Positions 1 to 8,540 of a DNA stretch of 64,000 bases are shown here, in pieces. A program made the position numbers and the translations under genes. The notes beneath the pieces are model-generated. The model had not been told where the DNA came from. It was given only the letters and a program-made list of their open reading frames with translations, and searched no databases. The stretch is from Lachnospiraceae bacterium (lineage in GTDB: Bacteria; Bacillota; Clostridia; Lachnospirales; Lachnospiraceae): the NCBI GenBank assembly GCA_029071325.1, contig JAIEAP010000002.1, positions 51,481 to 115,480 on the forward strand, given 5' to 3'. Each line of letters begins with the position of its first letter. Position 1 is the stretch's first letter.

Positions 1-2
1 AT

Positions 3-3000
3 TTCATTGGAGAGAGCCTCAGCGAGCCGGTGGTGTCGGCACAGATGTTAAAAGAACTGGAGGAGAAATCTATATTTGACGCCCTGCTGTTTACCGATGC
101 GAATGGTACGGATCACGCTTCTGACGGGGCGACTTCGGATGCACAGGGGCGTGACTATTATATAAAGGGTATGAAAGGGGAGAGCGGTATATCGGTGGTA
201 TTCGATTCCCGTCTGTACGATGAAACGATGATGTGTTTTTATGCGCCGATACGCTGCGAGGGAGAAATTATAGGCGTGCTGCGTGGGGCATATCTGGCGG
301 AAGAGTATCTGAAGGATATGCTCTCTACCACCTATTTTGGCGAGGATGCATCCGTGCATCTGTGTATGAAGGATGGCAGAGTCATTGCGTGTTCGGATAC
401 ACGGGCACATGACGGAGACTTGATTACCATGCTGGTAGAGACTGACGTAGTTGATGAAAAAACTGCCGCGGAAGCTCAAAATATATTTGAGAACGGCGGT
501 GAAGGCGCATTTCTCTGTGATTCTGGCAGCAAAACAGATAACATCTGCGTGAGATATCTGGATGATAATGAATTCGTCCTTGTGCAGACATTTCCCAAGA
601 ATGTCACCCAGCGAATGATCAGAGATGAAAACATGGTGGGAATCTGGTTAGAGGCTATGCTGATCGGTCTGTTTGTTCTGTATGTGATCCTGTTGTTGGT
701 TCATGGAAAACGGCAGAAGAAGATTCTGGAACAGGAAAACCGGGAGATGGGCTATATCATTAACGGAGTGCATACAATGTTTACGCGCTTTGCCGTGATT
801 GATTTTGAGACAGATACCTATCAGTATCTGGAGGGGACGAGACCGGAAAACAGCGGTCTGGAAGTCAGCGGCAGATATCAGGATCTGACAGAGTATCTGT
901 GCTCTATCATGATAGAAGAGAGCGACCGCAAAGAGTTTGCCGAGTTTATTGACAGGAATTCTGTGATAGAAGCCCTGAAGGAGCAAAACGAACTGCGGTT
1001 TGAATGCCATATACTGCAAAGTGGCATGGTAAAGTGGGAACACATGTATATCGTGTGTCTGGAAAGAAAAGATGGCATGGCAAGCAGATTGTTGTTTAGC
1101 CGCCAGAATATCACGGAAGAGAAGGAAAAAGAACTGCGTATCCAGGCGGAAATGTCTCTGGCGGACCGTAAGGAAAGACAGTACCGGATTGCCATAACGT
1201 CCAATTCTTTCTGTACTTTCGAGTTTAATCTGAGCCAGGATCTGGTGGAGCAGGACATTGTGCGTGTGCTAGACGGGCGGCAGATATCCCTGCTGGAAAA
1301 ATCCGGTCTGCAGGCTCCATGTAAGGCGTCCGAATGCTTTGAAAAGTGGAAGCGGTTCATTCTGGAAGAATCTATGGAGGATTATAGCGCCACAGTAAAC
1401 ATAGCGTACCTGATGGAACGCTTTGAACAGGGGGACGCGGAAGTAAATGTCGATTATTGGAGCTGGGCTTCCGAAGGGAAGCAGATGTGTGTCCGGCAGT
1501 CGTTTATTATGACACGGGATAATGATACGGATGATATCATGGTGATGGTGGTGTCCAAGGAGATTACGGAGCAGGTCCGCAAGCAGCGGGAACAGACACA
1601 GGCGCTGCAGGATGCCCTGATGCAGGCGCAGCATGCAAACCGCGCCAAGACCACTTTCCTGTCCAATATGTCTCATGATATCCGTACGCCCATGAATGCC
1701 ATTATAGGGTTTACCACGATCGCAGTCAGCCATATTGACAACAAAGAGCAGGTGAGGGACTGCCTGCAGAAGGTTCTGTCTTCCAGCAACCATCTGCTCA
1801 GTCTGATCAATGACATTCTTGACATGAGCAGGATCGAGAGCGGAAAGGTGCAGATCAAAGAACAGGAGTGTAATATCTCCGAGCTGATGCACAATCTGGT
1901 CAACATTATCCAGCCCCAGGTAAAGGCAAAGCAGCTGGAATTGTTTATTGATACCTTTGAGGTTGCCAATGAAGATGTGATAGCAGATGCCTTAAAGCTG
2001 AATCAGGTGTTTATCAATCTCCTGAGCAATGCAGTGAAATATACGCCTGCCGGGGGGACCATTACGTTCCGGATCATGCAGAAAACGACGTTCCGCCATG
2101 GATACGGAGATTATATCTTTATCGTTAAAGACAACGGTATTGGTATGTCCCCGGAGTTTGTGGATCATATCTTTGAACCCTTTGAACGCGAGACGACTGT
2201 GACGCAGAACGGCATTCAGGGAACCGGTCTCGGTATGGCAATTACGAAAAACATCATTGAAATGATGAGCGGTACCATCAGCGTGGAGAGCGAGCCCGGC
2301 AAAGGCAGCATTTTTACGGTAGAGCTTGGGCTGAAGCTGCAGGATACTGAGAAGAATGCGGCACAGATCAAGGAACTGGAGGGTCTGCGTGCACTGGTTG
2401 TGGATGATGATTTTAATACATGCGAGAGTGTAAGTAAAATGCTCAAGCAGCTTGGCATGCGTTCCGAATGGACCACCTCCGGCAGGGAAGCGGCATACCG
2501 TGCGAAGATTGCCTATGAAGAAGGGGATGCATACCATACCTATATTGTTGATTGGCAGATGCCGGAGACCAGCGGTGTAGAAACGGCAAGAAGGATTCGC
2601 AGTGCAGTGGGTGATAAGGCGCCCATTATTATTCTGACAGCATATGAGTGGATGGACATTGAGGAAGAGGCAAGGGCAGCTGGGGTTACGGCCTTTTGTG
2701 CAAAGCCGCTCTTTATGTCGGATCTGAAAACCGTGCTTCTTGCTACCAATAACCTTGGTGAGAAGAAGGAGGAGGAAGAAGCGGAGTGGACCAAGGCCGA
2801 TTTTGGCGGTAAGCGTATCCTCCTGGTGGATGATATAGAGTTAAACCGTGAGATTGCGGAATTGATATTAACGGAAGCTGGCTTCCTGGTGGAAATGGCT
2901 CCAGACGGAACGGATGCGGTAGCTATGGTGGAGAACTCGCAAGAGTATTATTATGATGCGGTATTGATGGATGTGCAGATGCCGATCATGGACGGCTATG

Positions 3001-3185
3001 AGGCAACCAGGACTATCCGGAATCTGCCGAGAGAGGATGTCAAGACGCTGCCCATTATTGCCATGACAGCCAATGCTTTGGAAGAGGATAAGGAAGCGGC
3101 ATTGAAGAACGGAATGAATGCACATATTGCAAAACCGTTGGATATGGATATCTTCATATCGGTGCTGAAAGAATTTATCAGGTAG
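3..3185 (+). CDS. Hybrid sensor histidine kinase with two receiver domains (5' end off window)
   Basis: This is a membrane-bound hybrid histidine kinase. The reading frame stays open to the left edge (codons run from base 3), so the true start lies outside the window and the GTG at 30 is unlikely to be the start. Order: an extracellular Cache-like sensor part, a membrane helix at about residues 205-228 (counted from the GTG at 30), PAS-like segments, a HisKA domain (motif SNMSHDIRTPMNA, His about 549), a HATPase domain (N box LLSNAVKY, DNGIGM, GTGLGMAI), and two receivers. Receiver 1 has VVDDD and phospho-Asp in VDWQMP (about residue 841). Receiver 2 has LVDDIELN and MDVQMPIMDG. No DNA-binding domain is present, so output goes through another protein. 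A close paralogue lies at 8541-11681. The signal sensed is unknown. Confidence 0.9.
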   Translation, partial: FIGESLSEPVVSAQMLKELEEKSIFDALLFTDANGTDHASDGATSDAQGRDYYIKGMKGESGISVVFDSRLYDETMMCFYAPIRCEGEIIGVLRGAYLAEEYLKDMLSTTYFGEDASVHLCMKDGRVIACSDTRAHDGDLITMLVETDVVDEKTAAEAQNIFENGGEGAFLCDSGSKTDNICVRYLDDNEFVLVQTFPKNVTQRMIRDENMVGIWLEAMLIGLFVLYVILLLVHGKRQKKILEQENREMGYIINGVHTMFTRFAVIDFETDTYQYLEGTRPENSGLEVSGRYQDLTEYLCSIMIEESDRKEFAEFIDRNSVIEALKEQNELRFECHILQSGMVKWEHMYIVCLERKDGMASRLLFSRQNITEEKEKELRIQAEMSLADRKERQYRIAITSNSFCTFEFNLSQDLVEQDIVRVLDGRQISLLEKSGLQAPCKASECFEKWKRFILEESMEDYSATVNIAYLMERFEQGDAEVNVDYWSWASEGKQMCVRQSFIMTRDNDTDDIMVMVVSKEITEQVRKQREQTQALQDALMQAQHANRAKTTFLSNMSHDIRTPMNAIIGFTTIAVSHIDNKEQVRDCLQKVLSSSNHLLSLINDILDMSRIESGKVQIKEQECNISELMHNLVNIIQPQVKAKQLELFIDTFEVANEDVIADALKLNQVFINLLSNAVKYTPAGGTITFRIMQKTTFRHGYGDYIFIVKDNGIGMSPEFVDHIFEPFERETTVTQNGIQGTGLGMAITKNIIEMMSGTISVESEPGKGSIFTVELGLKLQDTEKNAAQIKELEGLRALVVDDDFNTCESVSKMLKQLGMRSEWTTSGREAAYRAKIAYEEGDAYHTYIVDWQMPETSGVETARRIRSAVGDKAPIIILTAYEWMDIEEEARAAGVTAFCAKPLFMSDLKTVLLATNNLGEKKEEEEAEWTKADFGGKRILLVDDIELNREIAELILTEAGFLVEMAPDGTDAVAMVENSQEYYYDAVLMDVQMPIMDGYEATRTIRNLPREDVKTLPIIAMTANALEEDKEAALKNGMNAHIAKPLDMDIFISVLKEFIR

Positions 3186-3292
3186 TGCATGATAAGGACT
3201 GTTGCAAAGGTAGCGGATCGTCTACTGGAGCTGCGGTCCTAATTTATGCACAAAATTACAAGGATTTAAGGATTATTTAATAATTCCCGCGG

Positions 3293-3319
3293 TATACTCT
3301 CCTCAGACTTTATAAAGTC
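3293..3319 (+). promoter_or_regulatory. Probable promoter region of ABC/two-component operon with a 14-bp palindrome
   Basis: A -10-like TATACT lies at 3293-3298 but no good -35 sits 16-18 bp upstream. Instead there are two AAGGATT copies 8 bp apart (about 3260-3274), which could be activator half-sites. The perfect palindrome GACTTTATAAAGTC occupies 3306-3319, just ahead of the ribosome site GGAAAGGA. A weak -35 would fit activation by the response regulator encoded downstream; this is inference. Confidence 0.35.
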
Positions 3320-3335
3320 GGAAAGGAATGAGTAA

Positions 3336-5708
3336 ATGTTTGGTCGAATATTACGCAAAGATTTAAAACGGAAACGGGCAATGAATGTCATATTGCTGCT
3401 ATTCATCATTCTGGCAACCATGTTTCTTGCCGGAAGTGTGGATAACCTCATGGCGGTGAACGGAGCCATAGACCATTTTATGGAAATATCCAAGGTGCCG
3501 GATTTTTTAGCCATTGCCACAACGGATGGAAGGAATGATGAGATTGCAGAATTCCTGCAGGACAATGAGGCGGTCCTGGAATATGAGATCATGGACACCT
3601 TTCATCTGGTCAATGAAAATGTCACGGTTACAAAACGTCAGGAGACTTCCGACCATGACAGATATGAGAGAACCAACACGCTTTGTATACAGGCGGTTCC
3701 AAGAGATCATATGAAGGTCTTTGATGTGGATGGAAACAGTCTTACATTGAAGCCGGGTGAGATCGCATTTCCCAAGCTGGAGGCGGATCGCAATCAGCTT
3801 AAGGTAGGAGACGAGGTTTTGATCCGGGCAGGCGATGCGGAACAGCGTTTTAAGATTGCAGCCATTGTCAAAGATGCCGTATTTGGAAGCTCTATGATGG
3901 GTTTTAAGAGGCTGATCATTACAGAGGAGGACTTTGCCAGATATGCAGATCAAAACGGAATGATCCGTGCCCGGCTCTATAATGTGGATTATGCGGATAG
4001 GGAAATGTTCCAGTCACAGTGGAACCAGCAGAATTTTAATGTGATCAGCAGCGTAGAGGAAGGAACCGTACGCATGTGTTATGTCATGGATATGCTGATA
4101 GCTGCGGTTTTGATCGTGGTGAGCGTGTGTCTTATACTGCTGGCATTTCTGGTGCTTCGTTTTACCATTGTGTTTACCCTGCAGGAGGATTACAGGGAAA
4201 TCGGAATTATGAAGGCCATCGGCATTCAAAACCGCGGGGTGAAAGGGCTGTATCTCATCAAATATTTTGCTCTGTCTGTGGCGGGAGCCGTCATCGGCTG
4301 TCTGCTCAGCTTTCCGTTCGGGAGGGCGATTCTGGATAAGGCGATTGTTAATATCGTAGTGGATAAGGCTGAGCAGAGGCTGTGGATCCATCTGGTATGT
4401 GCGCTTGCCGTTGTGGGTATCGTGCTCCTGTTCTGTAATCTGAGCATGCATAAGCTGAAGAAAATTTCGGCAATAGAGGCAATCAGAAGCGGTTCGAACG
4501 GAGAGCGGTATTGGGCGAAAAATCGCCTCAAACTGTGGAGGCGATCCGGGATGAGACCGTATTTCTATTTGGCTGTCAATGATATTTTAAGCAGCTCGAG
4601 ACAGTTTGTGACATTGCTGATTACCTTTTGCCTGGGAACCATGCTGATACTGCTGCCGTTAAGCGCGGCAAGCACCTTAAAGAGCGACGGCATTATCGGC
4701 AGCTTTAGTTTAAGTCCTTCCGATGTTTATCTGGATACAGGAGAAGGGGAGATCTATACGGTAGATATGGATCGCATGTTCCAGGATATGGAGGAGATTG
4801 AAGCAGCCTTGAAGGAACATGGGCTGGAGGCACAGGTCGGAGCCGACATGGGTTATATGATTCCATGTTATGCCGATGACCCGGAGAAGAAGGTTACTTA
4901 TTATGCCCTGCAGGCATTCGGAAGCTGGGACCGGCATTATACGCTGTTAGAGGGTACGGAGCCGGAGCTTCCCAATGAAATCATGATCACAGAGATCACG
5001 GCGGAAGAATTGGGAGTGAAAATAGGTGACACGGTTTATTTTGCGGCATCGGACGCCCCGCAGGAGTTTATCATTACGGGAATCTATCAGTCTATGATGA
5101 ATATGGGGCAGGGGTATCGTGTGGCGAGAAGCGCTGTTATGGACCAACAGTATGCTGGCGGGATTCTGTGTATTCAGGTAGAGATAGCGGATATGGAGAG
5201 TGAGGAGGCGTGTGAACGGCTGCAGGAGATATTTCCGGATTACAAAATCATGGATGCGCAGGGATTTCTGGATTCTATGATAGGAGGCGTTGTCGGACAG
5301 CTTGATACACTGATGATTTTTATTGTGGGTCTGGTTCTTGTACTGAACGGTCTGGTCACTGTGTTGATCATGCGGACGCTCATGGCAAAAGAGCGCGGCG
5401 ACATAGCGCTTTTAAAGAGCATTGGTTTTGCAGACCGTTCTCTCAGGGCATGGCAGACGGCAAGGATACTTCTGTTGCTGGTGGTGGCCATTGCTGTGGG
5501 AACCGTTCTGTCGAACCTGCTGGCTCCATACATCATCGGGCCTGTATTTGCCATGATGGGGGCTACCTCCATCGAGTTGGTCACAGGAACCTTGGAAGCG
5601 TACGTTTTCTATCCGCTGCTGCTCCTTATAGTGACATGGATTGCGGCAGTGCTGTGTGCGGCGGGAGTCAGGAATGTAGATGTAAAAGAAGTGAACAATA
5701 TAGAATAA
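3336..5708 (+). CDS. ABC transporter permease, FtsX/MacB type with two FtsX units
   Basis: This is the membrane subunit of an ABC transporter. The 790-residue protein has an N-terminal membrane helix (about 15-35), a MacB-like extracytoplasmic segment, a first FtsX core of three helices (about 250-375), another helix near 430, a second extracytoplasmic segment, and a second three-helix FtsX core (about 655-780). This doubled layout is typical of Firmicute permeases for peptide antibiotic defence or lipoprotein/toxin handling. The start follows GAAAGGA. The ATPase gene starts 18 bp downstream, and a response regulator and histidine kinase follow, an arrangement common for antimicrobial-peptide detoxification modules. 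The substrate cannot be read from sequence. Confidence 0.88.
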   Translation: MFGRILRKDLKRKRAMNVILLLFIILATMFLAGSVDNLMAVNGAIDHFMEISKVPDFLAIATTDGRNDEIAEFLQDNEAVLEYEIMDTFHLVNENVTVTKRQETSDHDRYERTNTLCIQAVPRDHMKVFDVDGNSLTLKPGEIAFPKLEADRNQLKVGDEVLIRAGDAEQRFKIAAIVKDAVFGSSMMGFKRLIITEEDFARYADQNGMIRARLYNVDYADREMFQSQWNQQNFNVISSVEEGTVRMCYVMDMLIAAVLIVVSVCLILLAFLVLRFTIVFTLQEDYREIGIMKAIGIQNRGVKGLYLIKYFALSVAGAVIGCLLSFPFGRAILDKAIVNIVVDKAEQRLWIHLVCALAVVGIVLLFCNLSMHKLKKISAIEAIRSGSNGERYWAKNRLKLWRRSGMRPYFYLAVNDILSSSRQFVTLLITFCLGTMLILLPLSAASTLKSDGIIGSFSLSPSDVYLDTGEGEIYTVDMDRMFQDMEEIEAALKEHGLEAQVGADMGYMIPCYADDPEKKVTYYALQAFGSWDRHYTLLEGTEPELPNEIMITEITAEELGVKIGDTVYFAASDAPQEFIITGIYQSMMNMGQGYRVARSAVMDQQYAGGILCIQVEIADMESEEACERLQEIFPDYKIMDAQGFLDSMIGGVVGQLDTLMIFIVGLVLVLNGLVTVLIMRTLMAKERGDIALLKSIGFADRSLRAWQTARILLLLVVAIAVGTVLSNLLAPYIIGPVFAMMGATSIELVTGTLEAYVFYPLLLLIVTWIAAVLCAAGVRNVDVKEVNNIE

Positions 5709-5726
5709 TCAGGAAAGGGTGCAGAT

Positions 5727-6497
5727 ATGAATTCATTGAAAGTAAAAGATTTATGCAAGACATACATCGTCAATAAGAGGCAGAATAATGTGCTCAGAAA
5801 TATTAATATGGAAATCATGCAGGGAGAAATGGTGGCAGTCATGGGCCCCAGCGGTTCCGGCAAATCCACGCTTTTGTATGCGGTCAGCGGGATGGACGAC
5901 ATAACGGCGGGCAGGGTAGAATTTTTTGGGAGAGATATCAGCAGCTTAAGTCCTCTGCAGATGAGCCGCCTGCGTCTCAATGAAATGGGATTTATTTTCC
6001 AGCAGATGTATATGTTAAAAAATTTAAGTATTTATGATAATATAATATTGCCGGCCTATCAGTCGGAGGACGGCAAAGGCCGGGATAAGAGAAACAAGAT
6101 CAACGACCGGGCGAAGGAATTGATGCACAAGCTGGGCATCAGTGAGATTGCAGGACATGATATTAATGAGGTATCTGGCGGACAGCTTCAGAGGGCATGT
6201 ATCTGCCGCAGTCTCATCAATAATCCGAAGATCATTTTTGCCGATGAGCCTACGGGCGCCCTGAATCAGCAGAATTCCAAAGAGGTCATGAAGGAATTAA
6301 ACAGGATCAACGCAGAGGGCACTACGGTTATGCTTGTGACTCATGATGTGAAGGTGGCAGCCAAAAGCGACCGGGTACTGTACCTGGAGGATGGGAATAT
6401 AAAGGGCGAGTATGATTTCCCAAAATATACGGATCAGGAAGACATCAGGGACAGAGAACGGAAGCTTTCCAACTGGCTGATGGAAATGGGCTTTTAG
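5727..6497 (+). CDS. ABC transporter ATP-binding protein (MacB/LolD-like)
   Basis: This cytoplasmic ATPase drives the adjacent FtsX-type permease. It has Walker A GPSGSGKST near residue 41, Q-loop FIFQQMYML, signature VSGGQLQR, Walker B IIFADEPTGAL, and H-loop LVTHDVKVA. At 256 residues it is slightly longer than the usual 225-230, with an extra polar C-terminal tail after the H-loop. The start follows AGGAAAGGG. It lies between the permease and the response regulator with short gaps, so a single transcript is likely. Confidence 0.93.
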   Translation: MNSLKVKDLCKTYIVNKRQNNVLRNINMEIMQGEMVAVMGPSGSGKSTLLYAVSGMDDITAGRVEFFGRDISSLSPLQMSRLRLNEMGFIFQQMYMLKNLSIYDNIILPAYQSEDGKGRDKRNKINDRAKELMHKLGISEIAGHDINEVSGGQLQRACICRSLINNPKIIFADEPTGALNQQNSKEVMKELNRINAEGTTVMLVTHDVKVAAKSDRVLYLEDGNIKGEYDFPKYTDQEDIRDRERKLSNWLMEMGF

Positions 6498-6512
6498 GAA
6501 TGGAGGACTTAT

Positions 6513-7193
6513 ATGACCGATATTCTTCTGGTAGAGGATCATGAGGAATTGAATCAATTGATACGGATGTTTCTGGAACGGGAAGGGTATCTGGTGAAGA
6601 GCGTGCGCTCCGGAGAGGAGGCGCTCGAGTTCCTGGAAGAAGAGAAGGCAAAATTAATTCTTCTGGACGTATCCCTGCCGGGGATGGACGGATTTGCCGT
6701 ATGCGCCTTTGTTCGGGAAAGAAGCAACACCCCTGTGTTATTCTTAAGTGCAAGGACAGATAAGGAAGATCAGATGAATGGATTTTTGCAGGGGGCGGAT
6801 GACTATGTGGAAAAGCCTGTGGATATGGATATCCTGTGTGCGAAGATCAAAGCGCTGATGCGTCGGAACTACAGCCTCAGACGGGGAAATGCCCTCATAC
6901 ATTCCGGAGCCATCTCCATTGATAAGGAGGCAAAGAAGGTATTCTTAAAGCAGCGGGAAATTACACTGACACAAAAAGAATATGAGCTTTTGACCCTACT
7001 GGTGGAAAATCCGGGGAAGACGTTGAATAAGGAATATCTGTTTGGTCAGGTCTGGGGGATGGACAGCTTCAGTGAGGAGCAGACACTGACGGTACATATT
7101 AAAATGCTCCGGGATAAGATAGAGGAAGAACCCAGAAGACCGAAAAGAATACAGACCGTGTGGGGCATAGGATACCGATATGAAGAAATTTGA
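6513..7193 (+). CDS. OmpR-family response regulator
   Basis: This DNA-binding response regulator probably controls the ABC operon it sits in. The N-terminal receiver has acidic pair VEDHEE, phospho-Asp in LLDVSLPGMDG, conserved Ser/Thr in FLSARTD, and Lys in EKPVD. The C-terminal winged helix (about 130-226) has the LTQKEYELL and RDKIEEEPRRPKRIQTVWGIGYRY signatures. Its 3' end overlaps the kinase gene by 14 bp, implying translational coupling and a cognate pair. Confidence 0.93.
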   Translation: MTDILLVEDHEELNQLIRMFLEREGYLVKSVRSGEEALEFLEEEKAKLILLDVSLPGMDGFAVCAFVRERSNTPVLFLSARTDKEDQMNGFLQGADDYVEKPVDMDILCAKIKALMRRNYSLRRGNALIHSGAISIDKEAKKVFLKQREITLTQKEYELLTLLVENPGKTLNKEYLFGQVWGMDSFSEEQTLTVHIKMLRDKIEEEPRRPKRIQTVWGIGYRYEEI

Positions 7194-8454
7194 CGCCGTG
7201 ATCGTGGCAGCTTGTCTCCTGTATCTTGCAATATCCGTATCGTGTTACGTTATACTTCGGAGGCAGGGTACAGAAGAACATATGGGCTATAGGGTAGAGA
7301 TAAATCGAATCATGCAGGGCTTAGAAAAAGAAGGCGGTTTTTCTAAGCCTGATCTGCGTGGAATGAATGAAATCAAAGATGTGCAGTTTCTGCCCATAGA
7401 GAACAGGTCAAAACAGGAAGTCCAATCTTTTTACCAGAATCATAACGGCCTGAATACGGCAGTGCTGCCGCTTTTTGTGCAGGAGCAGTTGCTGGGGTAC
7501 GTGCGGTTTGATTATGTTTCTGAAGCCGAAGAATGCAGTGTGCTGTGGCTTGCGGAAGGGATTTTGTTTGCCGCGTGGCTTTTGGTGATTGCGGTGTTAT
7601 GGTATGTCAGACAGAGCATCTTAAAGCCCTTTCATGTCATAAGCGAAATGCCCTATGAATTGTCCAAGGGGAATCTGCAGAGTGAACCGGAGGAGAGCAA
7701 AAGCCGGTATTTCGGAAAATTCGTGTGGGGCATTGCGATGCTGCGGGATAATCTGGATGCGTCGAAGCGCAGGGAATTAAAGCTGGAGAAAGAAAAAAAG
7801 CTGCTGCTGTTATCCATCTCACATGATACGAAAATCCCCTTAAGCGCCATTAAACTGTATGCCAAGGCATTGCAGGAGGAGGTCTACGGGACCAGGGAGG
7901 AAGAGCTTCACGCGGTGGCACAGATTGCAAACCATGCGCAGCAGATAGAGGAATTCGTAAAAGAGGTCATGAGTACGGCAAGCGAGGATATTCTTGCCAT
8001 CGAGGTGGCGGATTCGGAATTCTATCTAAAGGATTATATGGATAAGGTCAGGAAATACTATGAGCCGAAATGTAAGCTTGTCATGACGGAGCTTACCATC
8101 GGAAGGTTTGAGAACAAGCTGCTGCGTGGCGATATAGACCGTGCCCTGGAGGCTATGGGCAATCTCATGGAGAATGCTTTCAAATACGGGGACGGAAGAA
8201 AGATCGACATTCACTTCTATGAGGAAGACTACTGTCAGGTGATAGAGGTTTTTAATACGGGTACTGTTGTTCCGGAAGAAGAGATGCCTCATCTTCTGGA
8301 CAGCTTCTACAGAGGCAGCAATGCGGACGGGAAGGAAGGGAATGGACTGGGGCTCTATATTGACCGCCAGATCATGCGCAAGATGGGCGGAGATATCTAT
8401 GCGAAAAGAGCAGAGGATGGCATGCGTTTTGGATTGGTGTTTCCTATTTTTTAG
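7180..8454 (+). CDS. Sensor histidine kinase, partner of the preceding regulator
   Basis: A membrane histidine kinase with helices at about 5-25 and 122-144 enclosing an extracytoplasmic sensor of about 95 residues. It continues with a short HAMP-like linker, a HisKA domain (SISHDTKIPLSAIK), and a HATPase with N box LMENAFKYGDG and G box GNGLGLYI. The N-terminal sensor is larger than that of the intramembrane BceS-type kinases usually paired with bacitracin-type exporters, so it may read its ligand directly. It starts inside the response regulator gene and ends the operon. Confidence 0.92.
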   Translation: MKKFDAVIVAACLLYLAISVSCYVILRRQGTEEHMGYRVEINRIMQGLEKEGGFSKPDLRGMNEIKDVQFLPIENRSKQEVQSFYQNHNGLNTAVLPLFVQEQLLGYVRFDYVSEAEECSVLWLAEGILFAAWLLVIAVLWYVRQSILKPFHVISEMPYELSKGNLQSEPEESKSRYFGKFVWGIAMLRDNLDASKRRELKLEKEKKLLLLSISHDTKIPLSAIKLYAKALQEEVYGTREEELHAVAQIANHAQQIEEFVKEVMSTASEDILAIEVADSEFYLKDYMDKVRKYYEPKCKLVMTELTIGRFENKLLRGDIDRALEAMGNLMENAFKYGDGRKIDIHFYEEDYCQVIEVFNTGTVVPEEEMPHLLDSFYRGSNADGKEGNGLGLYIDRQIMRKMGGDIYAKRAEDGMRFGLVFPIF

Positions 8455-8466
8455 GGACAGCGAAAA

Positions 8467-8495
8467 TTGACATATTCTCAAATGATTGTTAGAAT
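8467..8495 (+). promoter_or_regulatory. Sigma-A-type promoter of the second hybrid kinase
   Basis: A perfect -35 TTGACA (8467-8472), a 17-bp spacer and a -10 TAGAAT (8490-8495, 5 of 6 matches). Transcription would begin near 8502, leaving a leader of about 40 bases before the GTG start at 8541. Confidence 0.8.
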
Positions 8496-8540
8496 GAATA
8501 GTGAGAGCAAATCAGTCACAAAGTGCAGGAGGATATAGCT